Below are positions 11,396-23,540 of a DNA stretch of 64,000 nucleotides, in pieces. Made by a program: the position numbers and the translations under genes. The DNA is taken from the NCBI GenBank assembly GCA_030035585.1, contig CM057469.1, positions 65,303,501-65,367,500 of the forward strand, written 5' to 3'. The stretch is from Dugong dugon. Taxonomy: Eukaryota; Chordata; Mammalia; Sirenia; Dugongidae. Position 1 is the stretch's first letter, and each line of letters begins with the position of its first letter. The notes below the pieces were generated by a model, which was given only the letters and a program-made list of their open reading frames with translations, searched no databases and was not told the DNA's origin.

Positions 11396-13140
11396 TAAAA
11401 ATGATTATAGTCTTACAAGAAGTTGCAAAAATATTACATAAACCCCTGGATAAGTAAAGCATTACTGAAAAAGAAAAACGAAATAGGAGGCCTCACACTT
11501 CCCAATCTTAGAACCAGCTATACCGCCACAGCAGTCAAACAGCCTGGTAAAGGTACAATGACAGACACATAGACCAATAGAACAGAATTGAGAATCCAGA
11601 TATAAATCCATCCACCTATGGACACCTGATCTTCAACAAAGAGTCAAAGACCATTAAACTGAGAAGAGATAGTCTCTTCAATGAATGGTGCTGGCAAAAC
11701 TGGATGTCCTTTTGCAGAAAAACGAAACAGGATCCATACCTTACAGCATACACAAAAACCAACTCAAAATGAAACAAAGACCTAAATGTAAAACCTAAAA
11801 CTACAAAGATCATGAAAGAAACCATAAGGACAATGCTAGGGACCCTAGTCTGTGGCATAAATAGAATATCAAGCAAATCTAAAAAATGCACAAATTCCAG
11901 AAGCTAAACTAGATAGCTGGGACTTTCTAAAAATTAAACACTTATGCTCATCAAAAGACTTTACCAAGAGAACCTACAGATTGGGAAAGAGTCTTTGGTG
12001 ACGGCATATTTGAAAAAGGTTTAATCTCTCAGATATATAGAAAACTTCAACTATTCAACAACAAAAAGACAAACAACCCAATCACAAAATGGGAAAAGGT
12101 CATGAACAAACACTTCACCAAAGAGGACATTCAGGTTGCCAATAAACACATGAAAGAATGTTCACAATCATTAGCCATTAGAGACATGTAAATCAAAACT
12201 ACAGTGAGATACTACTTCACCCCTACATGAATGGCATTGATAAAAAAAACAAAAAGTAATAAATGCTGGCAAGTTTGTGGGGAGATTGGAACTCTCATAC
12301 ACTGCTGGTGGGATTATAAAATGGTACAAGTACTTTGGAAGATGATATGGCACTTCATTAAAAATCAAGAAATAGAAATACCATACGATCCCACAATTCC
12401 ACTACTAGTGTATATATCCTAAAGAAATAAGAGCCATCATATGAATAGCCATATTTATCACATGAATAGATATATGCATATTCATGTTCATTGCAGCATT
12501 ATTCACAATAGCAAAAAGATGGAAACAACCTAAGTGCCCATCAACGGATGAATGCATAAACAAATTATGGTACATACACACAATGGAATACTATGCAACA
12601 ATAAAGAACAATAATGAATCCATGAAACATCTTACAACATGAATGAATCTGGAGGACATTATGTTGAGTGAAATAAGTCAATCACGAAAAGACAAATATT
12701 GTATGAGACCACTATTATAAAAAGTTAAGAACAGGTTTACACACAGAAAGAAACAATCCTTGATGGTTACCAGGGAGGGGAGAGGGTGGAGGGAAAATCA
12801 CTAACTAGATAGACATGTGTTAACTTTGAGAAGGGGAAGACAATACACAATATAGGGGAAGTCAGCACAACTTGACCAAGGCAAAGGAAGACTCTGAGAG
12901 AACGCCCCCCCCCCCACAAAAAAAAAGCAAACCACGGTAAATATTATAACATATACAACCCTACAACAACAGTAAAAACAAACAATAATTTACAAGCAGA
13001 TACACAGGTAGATATGTATGCTGAATAGGGGTAGGATGGAGTCTAGGAGTATACTCACGAACAGATATAGGTTTGGCTGTGGATACTTTTACATACATAT
13101 TTGTATGTGTAGCATGTATATTCATATATATAATAGAACA
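11396..13140 (+). mobile_element. L1 3' half (ORF2 C-terminus and 3' UTR)
   Basis: From CCTGGATAAGTAAAGCATTA the sequence follows the L1 at 36975-38400 almost unit for unit: AGGAGGCCTCACACTTCC, the ACAATGGAATACTATGCAAC segment and GTGAAATAAGTCAATCACG. It is 5'-truncated inside ORF2, with many frame breaks. A poly(C) run sits at 12903-12915; the stretch after it is less certainly L1. The first 55 bases may be a separate fragment. Confidence 0.85.
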
Positions 13141-13149
13141 CAGGGGTTT

Positions 13150-13480
13150 TTAATTATTTGAATAAATGGGGTGCCAACTGCATGCGGGACATATCGGTCC
13201 CATGTGCCATGAATCACATCACACACATGGGACATATTGGTCCCATGGCCCAGGAAGTGCATCACACTTCCTGGTTACACTTGAGCCATAAAATATCTTA
13301 CTTAACTTTCCAAAAATACACACAAAATACTAAATAAACACTGCATTTGCTGCACATAATTATTATCAGCTTGATTTAGAGTGGGCCATATTGGTACCAT
13401 GTTCCATGAAGCACATCAGATGTGTAGGACATATCAGTCCCATGGCCCAGGAAGTGCATCAAAAACTGTTTTCACCCCAA
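13150..13480. repeat. Module with four GGGACATATYGGTCCC motifs
   Basis: An 83-base module at 13182-13264 recurs at 13379-13461, each holding two copies of an interrupted palindrome of the form GGGACATATYGGTCCCATG (13186, 13229, 13383, 13426; the last two are decayed). Each module ends GGCCCAGGAAGTGCATCA. A TTAA lies just upstream (13150-13153). Arrays of short palindromes near an end are typical of nonautonomous DNA transposons of piggyBac type, but I cannot assign the family. Confidence 0.6.
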
Positions 13481-13772
13481 GAACAACTCATTCACTTGAG
13501 CATTTCTGAATGCCGGTAACCATACCTTCCCAATAACACAAAATAAATAGTAAACATACTTGTAAGCTTAATCTCACTGTACGAAAAGCAAAAGACACAA
13601 AAGTTTCACACAGTCACTCCTCCGGGAAGCATCTCCTCATATGAATAGCTCTCAACACTCAAATGTGGTGCAGACCAACTTCCTTGTTTTTGAGGCAACT
13701 GCACCAATATCCACCATGAGGCCAGAATGCACTAAAGTGGCTCAAATGCCTGCCAATAAAACTCCAGGAGCA
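13481..13772. other. Unassigned sequence adjoining the palindromic module
   Basis: Possibly the interior of the same DNA element. No inverted partner of the left end was found. Confidence 0.3.
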
Positions 13773-13828
13773 GCGAATGTAACTGGTTATCAGCTGAGCT
13801 CTTTAACCACTGCACCACCAGGGCTCCT
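13773..13828 (-). mobile_element. Afrotherian SINE head fragment
   Basis: Only the tRNA-like head remains, reversed: GGTTATCAGCTGAGCTCTTT then CACTGCACCACCAGGGCTCC. Confidence 0.75.
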
Positions 13829-14864
13829 TCCTTAGGGAGTAGCCAGTCTTTCATACAAGAAGGTAAGGATACTTTCCCAAAAAGGGTGAAGAAATAATGA
13901 TTTTACTCAAGATAAATTATATTTCATAGGCATAATGGAAGAGTTCAGGGGCTCAGGGGGGTATAAGACTGAGACAGATTAGGGCATGTACAGGTCCTTA
14001 TGAGGTGAGAGTATAGGTCAACAATAGTATCTAGGAATCGTGGGCTTCTGATGAAGACTTAGGCAATTTGGGATGAAGGGAATAATAGGATTACTCCTGA
14101 TTGCATCTTGAGGTGAGATGGACGTTTAATCCTAATTATAATCTCCTTCTGAGAACTAAATTTTTTGGTATCTTGGGAGGTGAAGTGGCAATGCTGATAG
14201 AGTGAAAACCGGGTCTGCCAAGATGGACTCCTTATACAACTTTGCCAAGATCACTGTGGAAGCTACATGAGGGACTTCCAATGTGTAAGTCAGAATGTGA
14301 ATCACTGATACCCTTTATGAAATCTCATTTATTCTGAAGCAATTGATTCAGAATTTATTTTGACCTGAGCTGAACTAAAGCTTACTATTTTGCTATATTT
14401 GAAGATAATGCTTGCTCATAAAATTATCAGTGCGAATAATATTGCAGATGTTTAACTTATTAGAAGTAGTCTTTCAGTGACATTTGCACATGAATATGTT
14501 GAATTGATGGTGATAATTAGAAATCAGTCATTTAATTGGTTGTAAATATATATGAGTGCATTTTTACAGAGTAAAATCCTGCTTATGATAAATTCTGAGA
14601 AAAAGTGTGTCTCTATAAATATATATGCATATTTATTCTAGTAGAAAATGCTTTTTCAGTTTTGTCTCAATGCTAGAAAACTTGATTTGGTGCCCAATTA
14701 TACAGTCTTAGATAGCTAGTAGCATCTATTCCTGCTTGCTCTGTTGTCTTAGTTATACTGAACACCTGAATGCTTAATCTTGCAATGGCTTATTAACCTG
14801 TAAACCACCACTAACACTCTTGAAAAAGAAGGAAGTAGCATGTTGCAGTATCAAAAAATCCTGC
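13829..14864. other. Unique AT-rich sequence
   Basis: No repeat or gene is recognised across about 1 kb. Confidence 0.4.
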
Positions 14865-15003
14865 AGGGGGAATCAGTCCTAATTCTGCCATTAACTAGCT
14901 ATCAGACCTCCACCAAATCACTTCACCTCACTGAATATAAGTTTCTTACAGAGATTGAACTAGATGATCTTTTGCAGTCCCTTCAACTCTAAAATCTATG
15001 ACT
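14865..15003 (+). repeat. MIR/MIR3-type ancient SINE
   Basis: TTCTGCCATTAACTAGCTAT, then CAAATCACTTCACCTCACTG and GAACTAGATGATCTTTTGC are the ordered landmarks of the MIR3-like family. Confidence 0.7.
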
Positions 15004-15321
15004 ATTATTAAGTTTTAAATTAACTATGACCCTAATTTTCACATGTGGCATATAGAAAAATCTCTCAAAACTTAATTGAAATTAATAAACATTTATTTAA
15101 CGTCAAGGTAATGGAACTTTTTGCAAAGGTAATGGTATACAAAAACTAGGTCTTTCTAACTGAAAAAGAAATTTGTATTGATTACTGAAAAGTTGCAAAA
15201 TAAACTAAAGTTAAAGAAGACAAAATTTCAAGATCAATCCCCACAATCATTAATTGTTCTATATACTTCTTCTTGTCTCTTTTCTATGAATAGATATTTA
15301 TAAATTACCTGACTGGATATA

Positions 15322-15444
15322 CAGTTTCCTTATAGGACAGAGTAGAACTTCCCCATAGGGTTTCCAAGGAGCAGCTAGTGGATTCAAACTGCCGACCTTT
15401 TGGTTAGCAGACGAACTCTTAACTACTGCATCACCAGGGCTCCT
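15322..15444 (-). mobile_element. Afrotherian SINE, tail-truncated
   Basis: Antisense: TATAGGACAGAGTAGAACTT, GGGTTTCCAAGGAGCAGCT, ending CATCACCAGGGCTCCT. The RTE-like tail has been lost. Confidence 0.85.
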
Positions 15445-16477
15445 TTATAAACTTCATCACCACTTAATAGATATTAAAATTTCAAGATCACTAAAAGTGT
15501 ATCTTTTTTAAAAGATAATTTTAACTTCCACCGTAGTCATGATGGATTATCTGTTATCAGACTTGCCTGAGAGGAAATGATATAAAACAGAACTAAATAT
15601 ACAAAATATGGCATTGGATAACAAGCAGCACAAATCTGTGATGACTAAGACAGGAAAAAAACATAAGTCCTGGTATTGTCCCAGCTGCCTGGTTGGAGGT
15701 ACTTCTCAAACCATAGTGCAGGGAGAGATAATCCAAGCAGAGCATATTTTGTTTATACAGGGACATAGAAACCAGAGTTTGGAAATGCAGAGATGGCTAG
15801 AATTTGAAAGGCAGAGTATCAGAAAGGAAAGATATACACAGATAGAGAGATTCAGAAGTATGCATGGAGGGTCCATTGAGTCTTTGACTGAATACTAAGC
15901 TATGCGTGCTTAGGGACAGACTCCATGATGTTCAGCAACAAACTACCAAGGAAGGAACAACTACTGGAGCTGTAAACTAAAGAATTTCCATAGATGAAAT
16001 ACAGCTGGGGATTGTCTAACTTCTGACCATCCAGAATGAAGACTGCTTATTCAAATCTCAGGGCATTCAGTAGGGACTCCAAAAAGGTAACCTTAGTAAT
16101 AGGCTAAACTAGCTGTAGAGTAAAAAGTTGGGTTAATCTATAACTAACTTAACTGTCTACCGAAATAATAACATACAGGCCTTTAAAGGAGAACAACCTT
16201 CAGACCTTCAATTATATAATTTTCAGAATTTCCAGCATCCAATAAAAAACTGCTAGACAATGTGAAGAAAACAGTGCTCATTTTAAGCAGGAGAAAAATC
16301 AGTCAAAGAAACAGACCCAAAAATAATAGAAAACTACAACTTTCAGGAAGATATTCAAGGATTTAAAGGAAAACATTAACATGATGAGGGGAACAATGAA
16401 AGATTTAAAAAAGAAGCAAACAGAACTATTAAAGCTGAAAAAATTATAATATCTGAAATAAAAAATATACAATGTGG

Positions 16478-16670
16478 TCTGTCCAGAAGTGAGATGAGAA
16501 TGCAGAAAGGGATAGGAGCTGCCTGAATGGACAGGGGAAATCTGGGGTGGAAAGAAGGAATGTGCGGTCACATTATAGGGAGAGTAACTAGTGTCACATA
16601 ACAATGTGTGTATAAATTTTTGTATGAGAAACTAACTTGAACTGTAAACTTTCACCTAAAGCACAATAAT
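16478..16670 (+). mobile_element. L1 3' UTR tail inserted in the L1M
   Basis: AAATCTGGGGTGGAAAGAAG, ATAACAATGTGTGTATAAAT and GAACTGTAAACTTTCACCTA are the clade L1 3' end. It interrupts the ORF1-like region of the older L1M and ends directly in a (CA)n tract. Confidence 0.85.
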
Positions 16671-16680
16671 ACACACACAT

Positions 16681-16716
<36 letters not shown>
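16670..16716. repeat. (CA)n microsatellite
   Basis: About 23 dinucleotide units grown from the A-rich end of the L1 tail. A shorter (AC) run is at 16819-16834. Confidence 0.95.
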
Positions 16717-16718
<2 letters not shown>

Positions 16719-18999
16719 TGTGGAATTAATGAGAGATTAGACATTTTAGAAGAGAAGATCAATTAATATGAAGATCACAAAAGAAAGTATCGAAACTAAA
16801 GCACAGAGGGAAAAAGAAACACACACACACACACAGAGCTAAAAAAAATTAACAGTGCTTCAATGATTCCTGGGACAATATCAAGTAATCTAATATACGT
16901 ATAATTGGAGTTAAAAAGATGCGGGGCAAATAAACAGGAAAAAAAATTGTAAAACTAATGACTAAAATTTTTCCAAATAAAGACATTTGTAGACAACAAA
17001 AAAGAGAGAATTAATTGTCATATAACCTGCACTGTGAGATTTTTTTTAATTTCTTCAAGCTGAAGGAAAATTAAATATACAATAAAAGAATGAAGAACAT
17101 CAGCAATGGCAAATATGAAAGTAAATATAAAATACATTTTAATTATGTTCAAATTTCTTTAAAAGATAGTTTACTGTTTAAAAGAAAAGCAAATCAAAAC
17201 ACTATGGATTTATAACATATGTGGTAGTAAAATATATCATAGCAATAGCACAAAGATAGCAGAGTGAAATGGAAGTATACTGTCGAGGCAGTCTTATATA
17301 TATTTGAAGGTAGACTGTCTTATATTTTATGTAAAGTAGTAATAGTATTTGAAGGTAGACTGTGGTAAGTTAAAGTGCATATTAATAACCCTACAATAAC
17401 CGCAAAAAATAATAAAACAAACAGCACTAATAAGTCAATAGATGTGCTGAAATGAAACATTAAACAATTTATAATTCATCCAAAAGAAGGAAGAAAACAG
17501 AGGAAAGAAACAAAGAATAAATGGAACATTTAGAATAAAACACAAGATAATAGGCTTAAATCCAACCGGATCAAAATTTATATTAAATATAATTAATCTA
17601 AATATTTGAATTACAAAACATAGATGATCAGATTGGGTAAAAAGTACAACCCAACTCTATGCAGTCTATAAGAAACACACTCTAAATATAAAGGCACAGC
17701 TAGATTAAAAATAAAAGAGTAGAAACAGATATAACATGTATACCCTGATCATTAGAGAACTGGCTAAATTAATATCAAAGTTGCCAAAGTAGCTCAACGG
17801 GAAAGAACAGTCTTTTTAACAAATGCTGGAACCAACTGGATATCCACATGGAAGAAATAAGCTGTGTCCCTTACCTCACACTATACAAAGAAATTAATTA
17901 GAAGTAGACCGTAGACTTAAATGTAAATGTTAAAACTATAAAACTTATAAAAGGAAACATAGAAGAAAATCATTGTAACTATGAAGCAGGTATAGATTCC
18001 CTAGGGTATCAATATGATTATCTATAAAAGAAAATATTTTCATCAAAATGAAAAACTTATCCTTTTAGAAAGAAACCATTAAAACAAGGAAACAAACAAG
18101 GCATAGACTATAGACTATGTAAGCAATACATATAGCTCAAAAAGAACTTGCATTGAGAATATACAAAAGAACTCTAACAACTCAATAGTAATAAGACAAA
18201 CAACCCAATTAATAAAATATGTCAGATAAGATAGTTGTCATGAGACAGTCGACCTGGTGGCAACTGGTTTGGTTATATACCTACTTAAAGAGCCAAAAGT
18301 AAAAAGAATGAAAACAGCAAGTGCTGACAAGAATATGGAGCAACTGGGAGATTATTATGTGGACTATTTTGCTGGTGAAAGTGTAAAATGTCACAGCTAT
18401 TCTGGGGAACTGTCTGGCAGTTTATTATAAATTTAAACATATGTAGATCTACCCTGTGAGCCAGCAATTCTACTCCCAAGAAAAATGAAAATATATGTCC
18501 ACAAAAAGACTTATACAAAAATATTTGCACCAGCCTTATTCCTAAAAGCCAAAAACTGGAAACAGTCTAAATATCTATTAAGAGAATGAATAAACAAATT
18601 GTGAGATATTCAACAATGGAATACTGCAAGGCAATAAAAATGAACAAGTACTGATAATGTGCAACAACATTATGAATCTCAAAAATGTTGCTGAGCAAAA
18701 GAAGTTAGACATAAAAGAGTACATACTCTGATTCCTTTCAAGAACTTGTAAAACAGCCAAAACTGATCTATACTGACAGAAAGCAGTTATGTGGTTGCCT
18801 GGGGCCAGGGACTGGAAGAAGACTGACTACAAATGGGCACCAGAGAACTTTTTGGGGAGATGAAAATGTTATATGTCTTGGCTGATTTGGTGGTTACATG
18901 GGTCTATTCATCTGTCAAAATCCATCAAAGTTTACACCTAAAATGTTTTCATTTTATTGCATGTAAATTATATCTCAACAAAGTTGATGTTTGAGCCAT

Positions 19000-19307
19000 G
19001 CTTGGGTAGGTAACAGCATAATTGGTGATAAGGGAAAAGGTGGGTTATAGATATCAACTGGATGAACTTTTAATGGGCACTTTCAAAATTTAATGGTAAA
19101 CATAGCCTGTATAGGAGTAAACTTTGAATATCGATACAGAAAACAATCGGTTACTGTAACCATAAACAGGAAAGGTAGGGTGAGCTGTGGAAAGCAATAG
19201 GATAGCATAGGGGGAAAGTGGGATGTATCAGTTATTAAAATATTTATAAGACACTTAAAAAAAAGCAAGAATGACCCATCTATATAATGTTAACAAAAAA
19301 CACACTA
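19000..19307. other. Unique sequence between L1M and SINE
   Basis: No repeat or gene recognised; the 61-codon minus-strand frame is featureless. Confidence 0.4.
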
Positions 19308-19317
19308 AGTGACAATA

Positions 19318-19518
19318 AAGACCAAAAAAAAAAAAAACAAATCCACTGCCATCGAGTCGAATCCAACTTGTAGCGACCCCATAGGGCTTCCAAGGCTGCA
19401 AATCTCTAAGGAAGCCGACTACCACATCTTTCTCCTGCAGAGGAGCTGGTGGTTTCAAACCACTGACCTTTTAATCAGCAGTCGATCGCTTTAGCCACTG
19501 CGCCACCAGGGCTCCTTG
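19318..19518 (-). mobile_element. Afrotherian SINE, complete with duplication
   Basis: Antisense from a poly(A)-like tract through CATCGAGTCGAATCCAACTT to CACTGCGCCACCAGGGCTCC. AGTGACAATA at 19308-19317 and 19519-19528 is a perfect 10-bp target-site duplication. Confidence 0.95.
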
Positions 19519-19528
19519 AGTGACAATA

Positions 19529-20306
19529 GGAGTTGTGACAATAAAAGTGACAACAGAAGTTGGAAATAACGGAATAGGAAAAATTATACCAGGCAATGGT
19601 AACAAAAGGAAGCACATAGAGCACTATTGACATGGTGTAAAATGGAAATCAATGTTGAAAGTGGAATCTCATCAAGAGAAGGGTACTTGATAAAATTTTA
19701 TCAATTATCATAATACAGATCTTGAGTGTTTATATTAAACTGTTTTCCTTCGAATATGCCTCATTTGCTAACTGTTATATAATAATTACATTAAAGTAAA
19801 AAGAATTTTAATGACTCCTGTATTCTGTCTCATGGATTTGCCCATTGTCCTAGGTCAGGATAACAAGCATCAGCCAGACTCTGCCCAGAATGAGGTCTTC
19901 CCAACCAATTTACTCTCAGTGTGGATACATTCCCTTTAACATCGAGAAAAAATAGCTAGAGGCCAGCTTTATGGCACAGACAAGGCCACTAGAATAGTTT
20001 ACAGCACATTTCCCTAAGGCTCAGTCTTTCAGCTTTAAACTACATTTGGAGGAGCTAGCATTCTGGTGTAGATCTCTCTTTGTCCAGACAGTCATGCCTC
20101 CCCTTCTTTGGGGGCACACTCACGATAAAAGCCTACCCTCATTTCATCCCAGCAGATCTTACATTAGTTCACTCTGCATAATCTGCAAAAAAAAAAAAAC
20201 TGAGATCATTTCACAGTTTTCTCCAAGAACAATAAGTAGTTAACTACTGTTTTATCATATATATAACAGGTGCTCCTGCCAACATAATATATATTTTTAA
20301 AAAAGA
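19529..20306. other. Unique sequence, no gene seen
   Basis: No repeat family or credible frame recognised. Confidence 0.4.
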
Positions 20307-20502
20307 AAACTCAAACTAGTTGCTGTGCAGTTGATTCTGACTCATGGCGACCCCATGTGTACCAGAGTAAAACTCTGCTCCAAAGGGTTTTCAATGGCTG
20401 ATTTTTAGGAATTAGACTGCCAGGCCTTTTTTCCAATGTACCTCTGGGTGAACTCAAATCTCCAAATTTTTGGAACTGTTTGCACCACCCAGGGACTCCA
20501 GT
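20307..20502 (-). mobile_element. Afrotherian SINE, GTCCCTGGGTGG type
   Basis: Antisense: GACTCATGGCGACCCCATGT, AATTAGACTGCCAGGCC, ending TTTGCACCACCCAGGGACTC. Confidence 0.9.
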
Positions 20503-20583
20503 TAATATGTAAAGTGCTGTAATCAACAGCTATACTACAGGTGTGCTTAGTTAACACTATAAAAATAAAAATAAATATTTTAA

Positions 20584-20740
20584 AAAAAAATCCCCATCCT
20601 ATCAATTCAGACTCATAGTGATCCTATAGGACAGAGTAGAACTTTCCCATAGGGTTTCCAAGGAGCGGCTGGTGGATTTGAACTGCAGACCTTTTTGGTT
20701 AGCAGCCATAGCTCTTAACCATTGCACTACCAGGGCTCCT
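20584..20740 (-). mobile_element. Afrotherian SINE, GAGCCCTGGTGGC type
   Basis: Antisense from an A-run through CTATAGGACAGAGTAGAACT and GGTTTCCAAGGAGCGGCTGG to CACTACCAGGGCTCCT, about 80 bases from the preceding SINE. Confidence 0.9.
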
Positions 20741-21910
20741 ATCACACCCTAATCAGGAATCCACACTCCAGAGGTGTCCAGGACAATTGTTTTAAATATG
20801 AACAACTGAACTAGAGGATTTCCTAATTAGCAAAAATGATATTAAAAAATAATTGGTAAGCTGAGCAGTGTTCAGGATATGTGGATGGCTAGAAAGATTG
20901 TACAGGTACCTGAATTTTTGCATGAATGAAGTATAAGAATATAGCTAGCTCAACAACCTGGCGTCTTCAGAGAAAACCAGTCTTGGCTCTTGGCACTCAA
21001 GAGAGGACATAGTCACATGACTTAACCAGAAAAGGTCAATGGTGTTGCTCCCACCTTGGGTTGCCCTTTTATGCCAAGTGCCTGAGGGGCCAGAAAGCAA
21101 AGACTCTGACTGCTTCTTGGAACAGACTTTATGACTACTTTTGTTCCTATTTCCGAATACACGCTTGCATACATAGCAAAATTCATACTTAGACTTCCGT
21201 TTCATTGTAACATAATAACAGGTGGCAAGGTTGTGTGTGGGTGAGGAGGCATTTAGTCCCCACCTGTTCTAATTGTCACAGGCTCCCAATATGTATCAAA
21301 AGGACCTGATGACTCTGAAAGGCCAAACTGACAGGGTTTTCAACATAGGCTTTTTTTTTTTTTTTTTGGTAGTGAAATAAGTAGATGGTAAAGTTCTTTT
21401 GTTTTGTTTTCTGTATGTCTACACTGAGCAAAATAAAAAGTGGACAATTCTGTCTGATTCATTTGTATTTTATTTTATATGTCACTTATTCATGGATGAC
21501 TTTCATTCTTTTTGACTAAGAGACTAGAAGCCACTGGTCTAAAATGTCCATAAAACTACAAAGGACGGGAATGTAGTAAAACAATTCACAAAATTTGGTG
21601 AATGAAAGGATGTGGTTGAAGATAAATTTTAAATGTAATGAATTAAATGTTAATCGTAATTTTACAGAGGCTGTGAGATTGTATCATTGGATAAGATGGT
21701 AAATTAAGGAAGAGAAACTGGCGTAAGGAGGGACAAGAATTCATTAAATTTCTGATATGTTGAATTTGCAGCAATGACAACTTATTCAATGGAAAATTAT
21801 GGTATTAGAGAATAAGTGAGGGTCAAAACTGCATTTTGTTTATTAAAACAACTATTACTGAAACCCTACCAGGTTCTAAGTAAAGGTAAGACACCGGGTA
21901 TACATTGGTG
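20741..21910. other. Unique sequence with a poly(T) run
   Basis: About 1.2 kb without a recognised repeat apart from a T-run near 21349-21368. An 86-codon minus-strand frame (21205-20945) has no domain. No mRNA-end signal is evident beside the T-run. Confidence 0.4.
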
Positions 21911-22122
21911 TGTCCCTGGGTGGCAAAACAATTTTCACTTGGCTACTAACCAAATAAAAGGTTGACTTGTTTGAATCTACCTGGAGGTGCTTTGAAATAA
22001 GTCCTGGTGATCAGTTTCCAAAAGATCACAGCCTTGAAAACCCCATGGAGTGAAGTTCTATTCCGCATACGTGAGGTAGCAAAGAGTTGAAATCAACTTG
22101 ACAGGAACTGCTTTGGTTTTTA
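21911..22122 (+). mobile_element. Afrotherian SINE, GTCCCTGGGTGG type
   Basis: Head GTGTCCCTGGGTGGCAAAAC, body GTCCTGGTGATCAGTTTCC, tail GAACTGCTTTGGTTTTTAG. Diverged but full length. Confidence 0.9.
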
Positions 22123-22364
22123 GTTAGAAGGGAGGATAATGGTGCATTCAGAGAAATGGGGAATCTGGAGGAGGAGATGCAAAGGAGAGCCTCGATGACT
22201 TGGAGTCAAAAGGCTCAGTTGAGGTGTGGGTAGACTCTTCATATCGATCCATAACAGTCAAAGCTTTTCTTTTCTAAGGTCTCACAATTCTCTGCTAGAG
22301 TTTCTTATATAATTTTTCTGAAGATTGACAACATATTCCTGATCTGTCAGTTTCTAAAATCACC

Positions 22365-22612
22365 TATTCTTTTTTTCAAGGAAGTACTACACTGGCTCTT
22401 TCAGAGTCTTCTGGCAATTTCCCCATTTTCCACATTTCCTCAGATACAGACACTGGTTTTGCAATTCCATCTCCAGTTTCTTTCAGGATCCTGGTGTGTC
22501 TTCTGTGTGGGCCTGGAGACTTGAATTCATTTAAAATAACTATGTCTTTCATACTCCAGTTGCCTCTTCTTAGCTTTAATTCCCTCTTACTGATGTTCAT
22601 TTCTTTTAAAAG
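22365..22612 (-). mobile_element. CR1/L3 LINE relic (reverse transcriptase part)
   Basis: On the minus strand a 74-codon frame reads SPGPHRRHTRILKETGDGIA then EEMWKMGKLPEDSERASVV. This fits the N-terminal reverse transcriptase region of CR1-clade LINEs (GPDGI..RVLKE..D.IA.PL...F..SW..G..P.DWK.A.V). In mammals this clade survives only as L3/CR1 fossils. That so much of the frame is open after such age may be chance or slow decay. Confidence 0.75.
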
Positions 22613-23522
22613 ATTGTAAATTCAGACTAATTGAATTTGGCCTTTGCCCGTTGCCATTAGTTCAGGTTTGTGATACTGTTGTGCTTCTTTTTAGAATCTA
22701 TTTTCATTTAACCTTACAGATTAAAAGACAGGATTTGAAAAATCTTGGTATGGGCAGGTTATGGGCAAGTATACTCATGAAAGACTTTCTTTATAAATTG
22801 CAACTTCATGTCACTTAATCATTATTTTAGTTAACAGACCAGCAAGGGCATGTTTTCCCAGCCACTGGTTTCCCAATAAATGAGCCAACCTATGGCCCTT
22901 TCTGGGTGGGAGGGATCCATTCTAATAGTATCATCCCTGTTTTCTGTAATTAAAAGAATAAAGGTATCTTATAAGAAAACACAAGAAGTCTTTGAAACGG
23001 CTAACTTCTAATGTTTCTAGAAATTCAATCTACTGAGTTGTTTTTCTTCAAGTTGAAGAAAAATAGAATGTCTCCCAGACTGAGGTTTTGGTTTGCCAAT
23101 TTTGGCCGACAGTAGACTTTTTTTTACAGCAAATTTATAGATCTCGGAGGGAAAAAAAAGGATATGTGTGGAAGTGCTGACGGAGCCTGTTTTACAGCGG
23201 TGCTCCTAGTGCTGATAATATTTTACCCAAGAGTCTCAGCTTAGTCTCAGAGGAAGCCAGATTAAAACTTGAGTAACAATATGCCTTCTATCAGTTAAAC
23301 AGTTCCTCAATTTAGTTGTTAGTAAATTTGTTAGTGAATGCACCATCCCTAAAATCACTTCTTAACATTTAAGGAATTCTTAAGCCAGCTTTTGAGGTCA
23401 TGATAAAATTTTTCAGGACAATTATGATTTTAAAATCTTTTGAAAATTGTGAGATTAAAAAAAAATCACAAAGAAATTCATTTTTGCTTGCATTGTTTAG
23501 AAATGAAAAAACAGTTCAGAAA
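22613..23522. other. Unique sequence with a perfect short palindrome
   Basis: No repeat family recognised. It contains TTTTTCTTCAA, one base, then its exact complement (23041-23063). Confidence 0.5.
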
Positions 23523-23540
23523 TAGAATGAATTTTTTTAA

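Larger units (their letters stand above)
15600..18985 (+). mobile_element. Ancient L1M LINE with internal deletion
   Basis: ORF1-side landmarks (TTTCAGAATTTCCAGCATCC, AAAATCAGTCAAAGAAACAG, GGGACAATATCAAGTAATCT) are followed by the start of the endonuclease region (CAACTCTATGCAGTCTATAA). At about 17780 it jumps to the ORF2 end (ACAAATGCTGGAACCAACTG) and an old L1M 3' UTR ending near TTATATCTCAACAAAG. Most of the reverse transcriptase is missing. The part before 16190 is assigned less securely. Confidence 0.75.

Noticed and set aside
13186..13444. Spaced GGGACATAT repeats as a CRISPR-like array
   Set aside because: Four motifs, unequal spacing, motifs diverged, and a vertebrate genome; a transposon end is the better reading.
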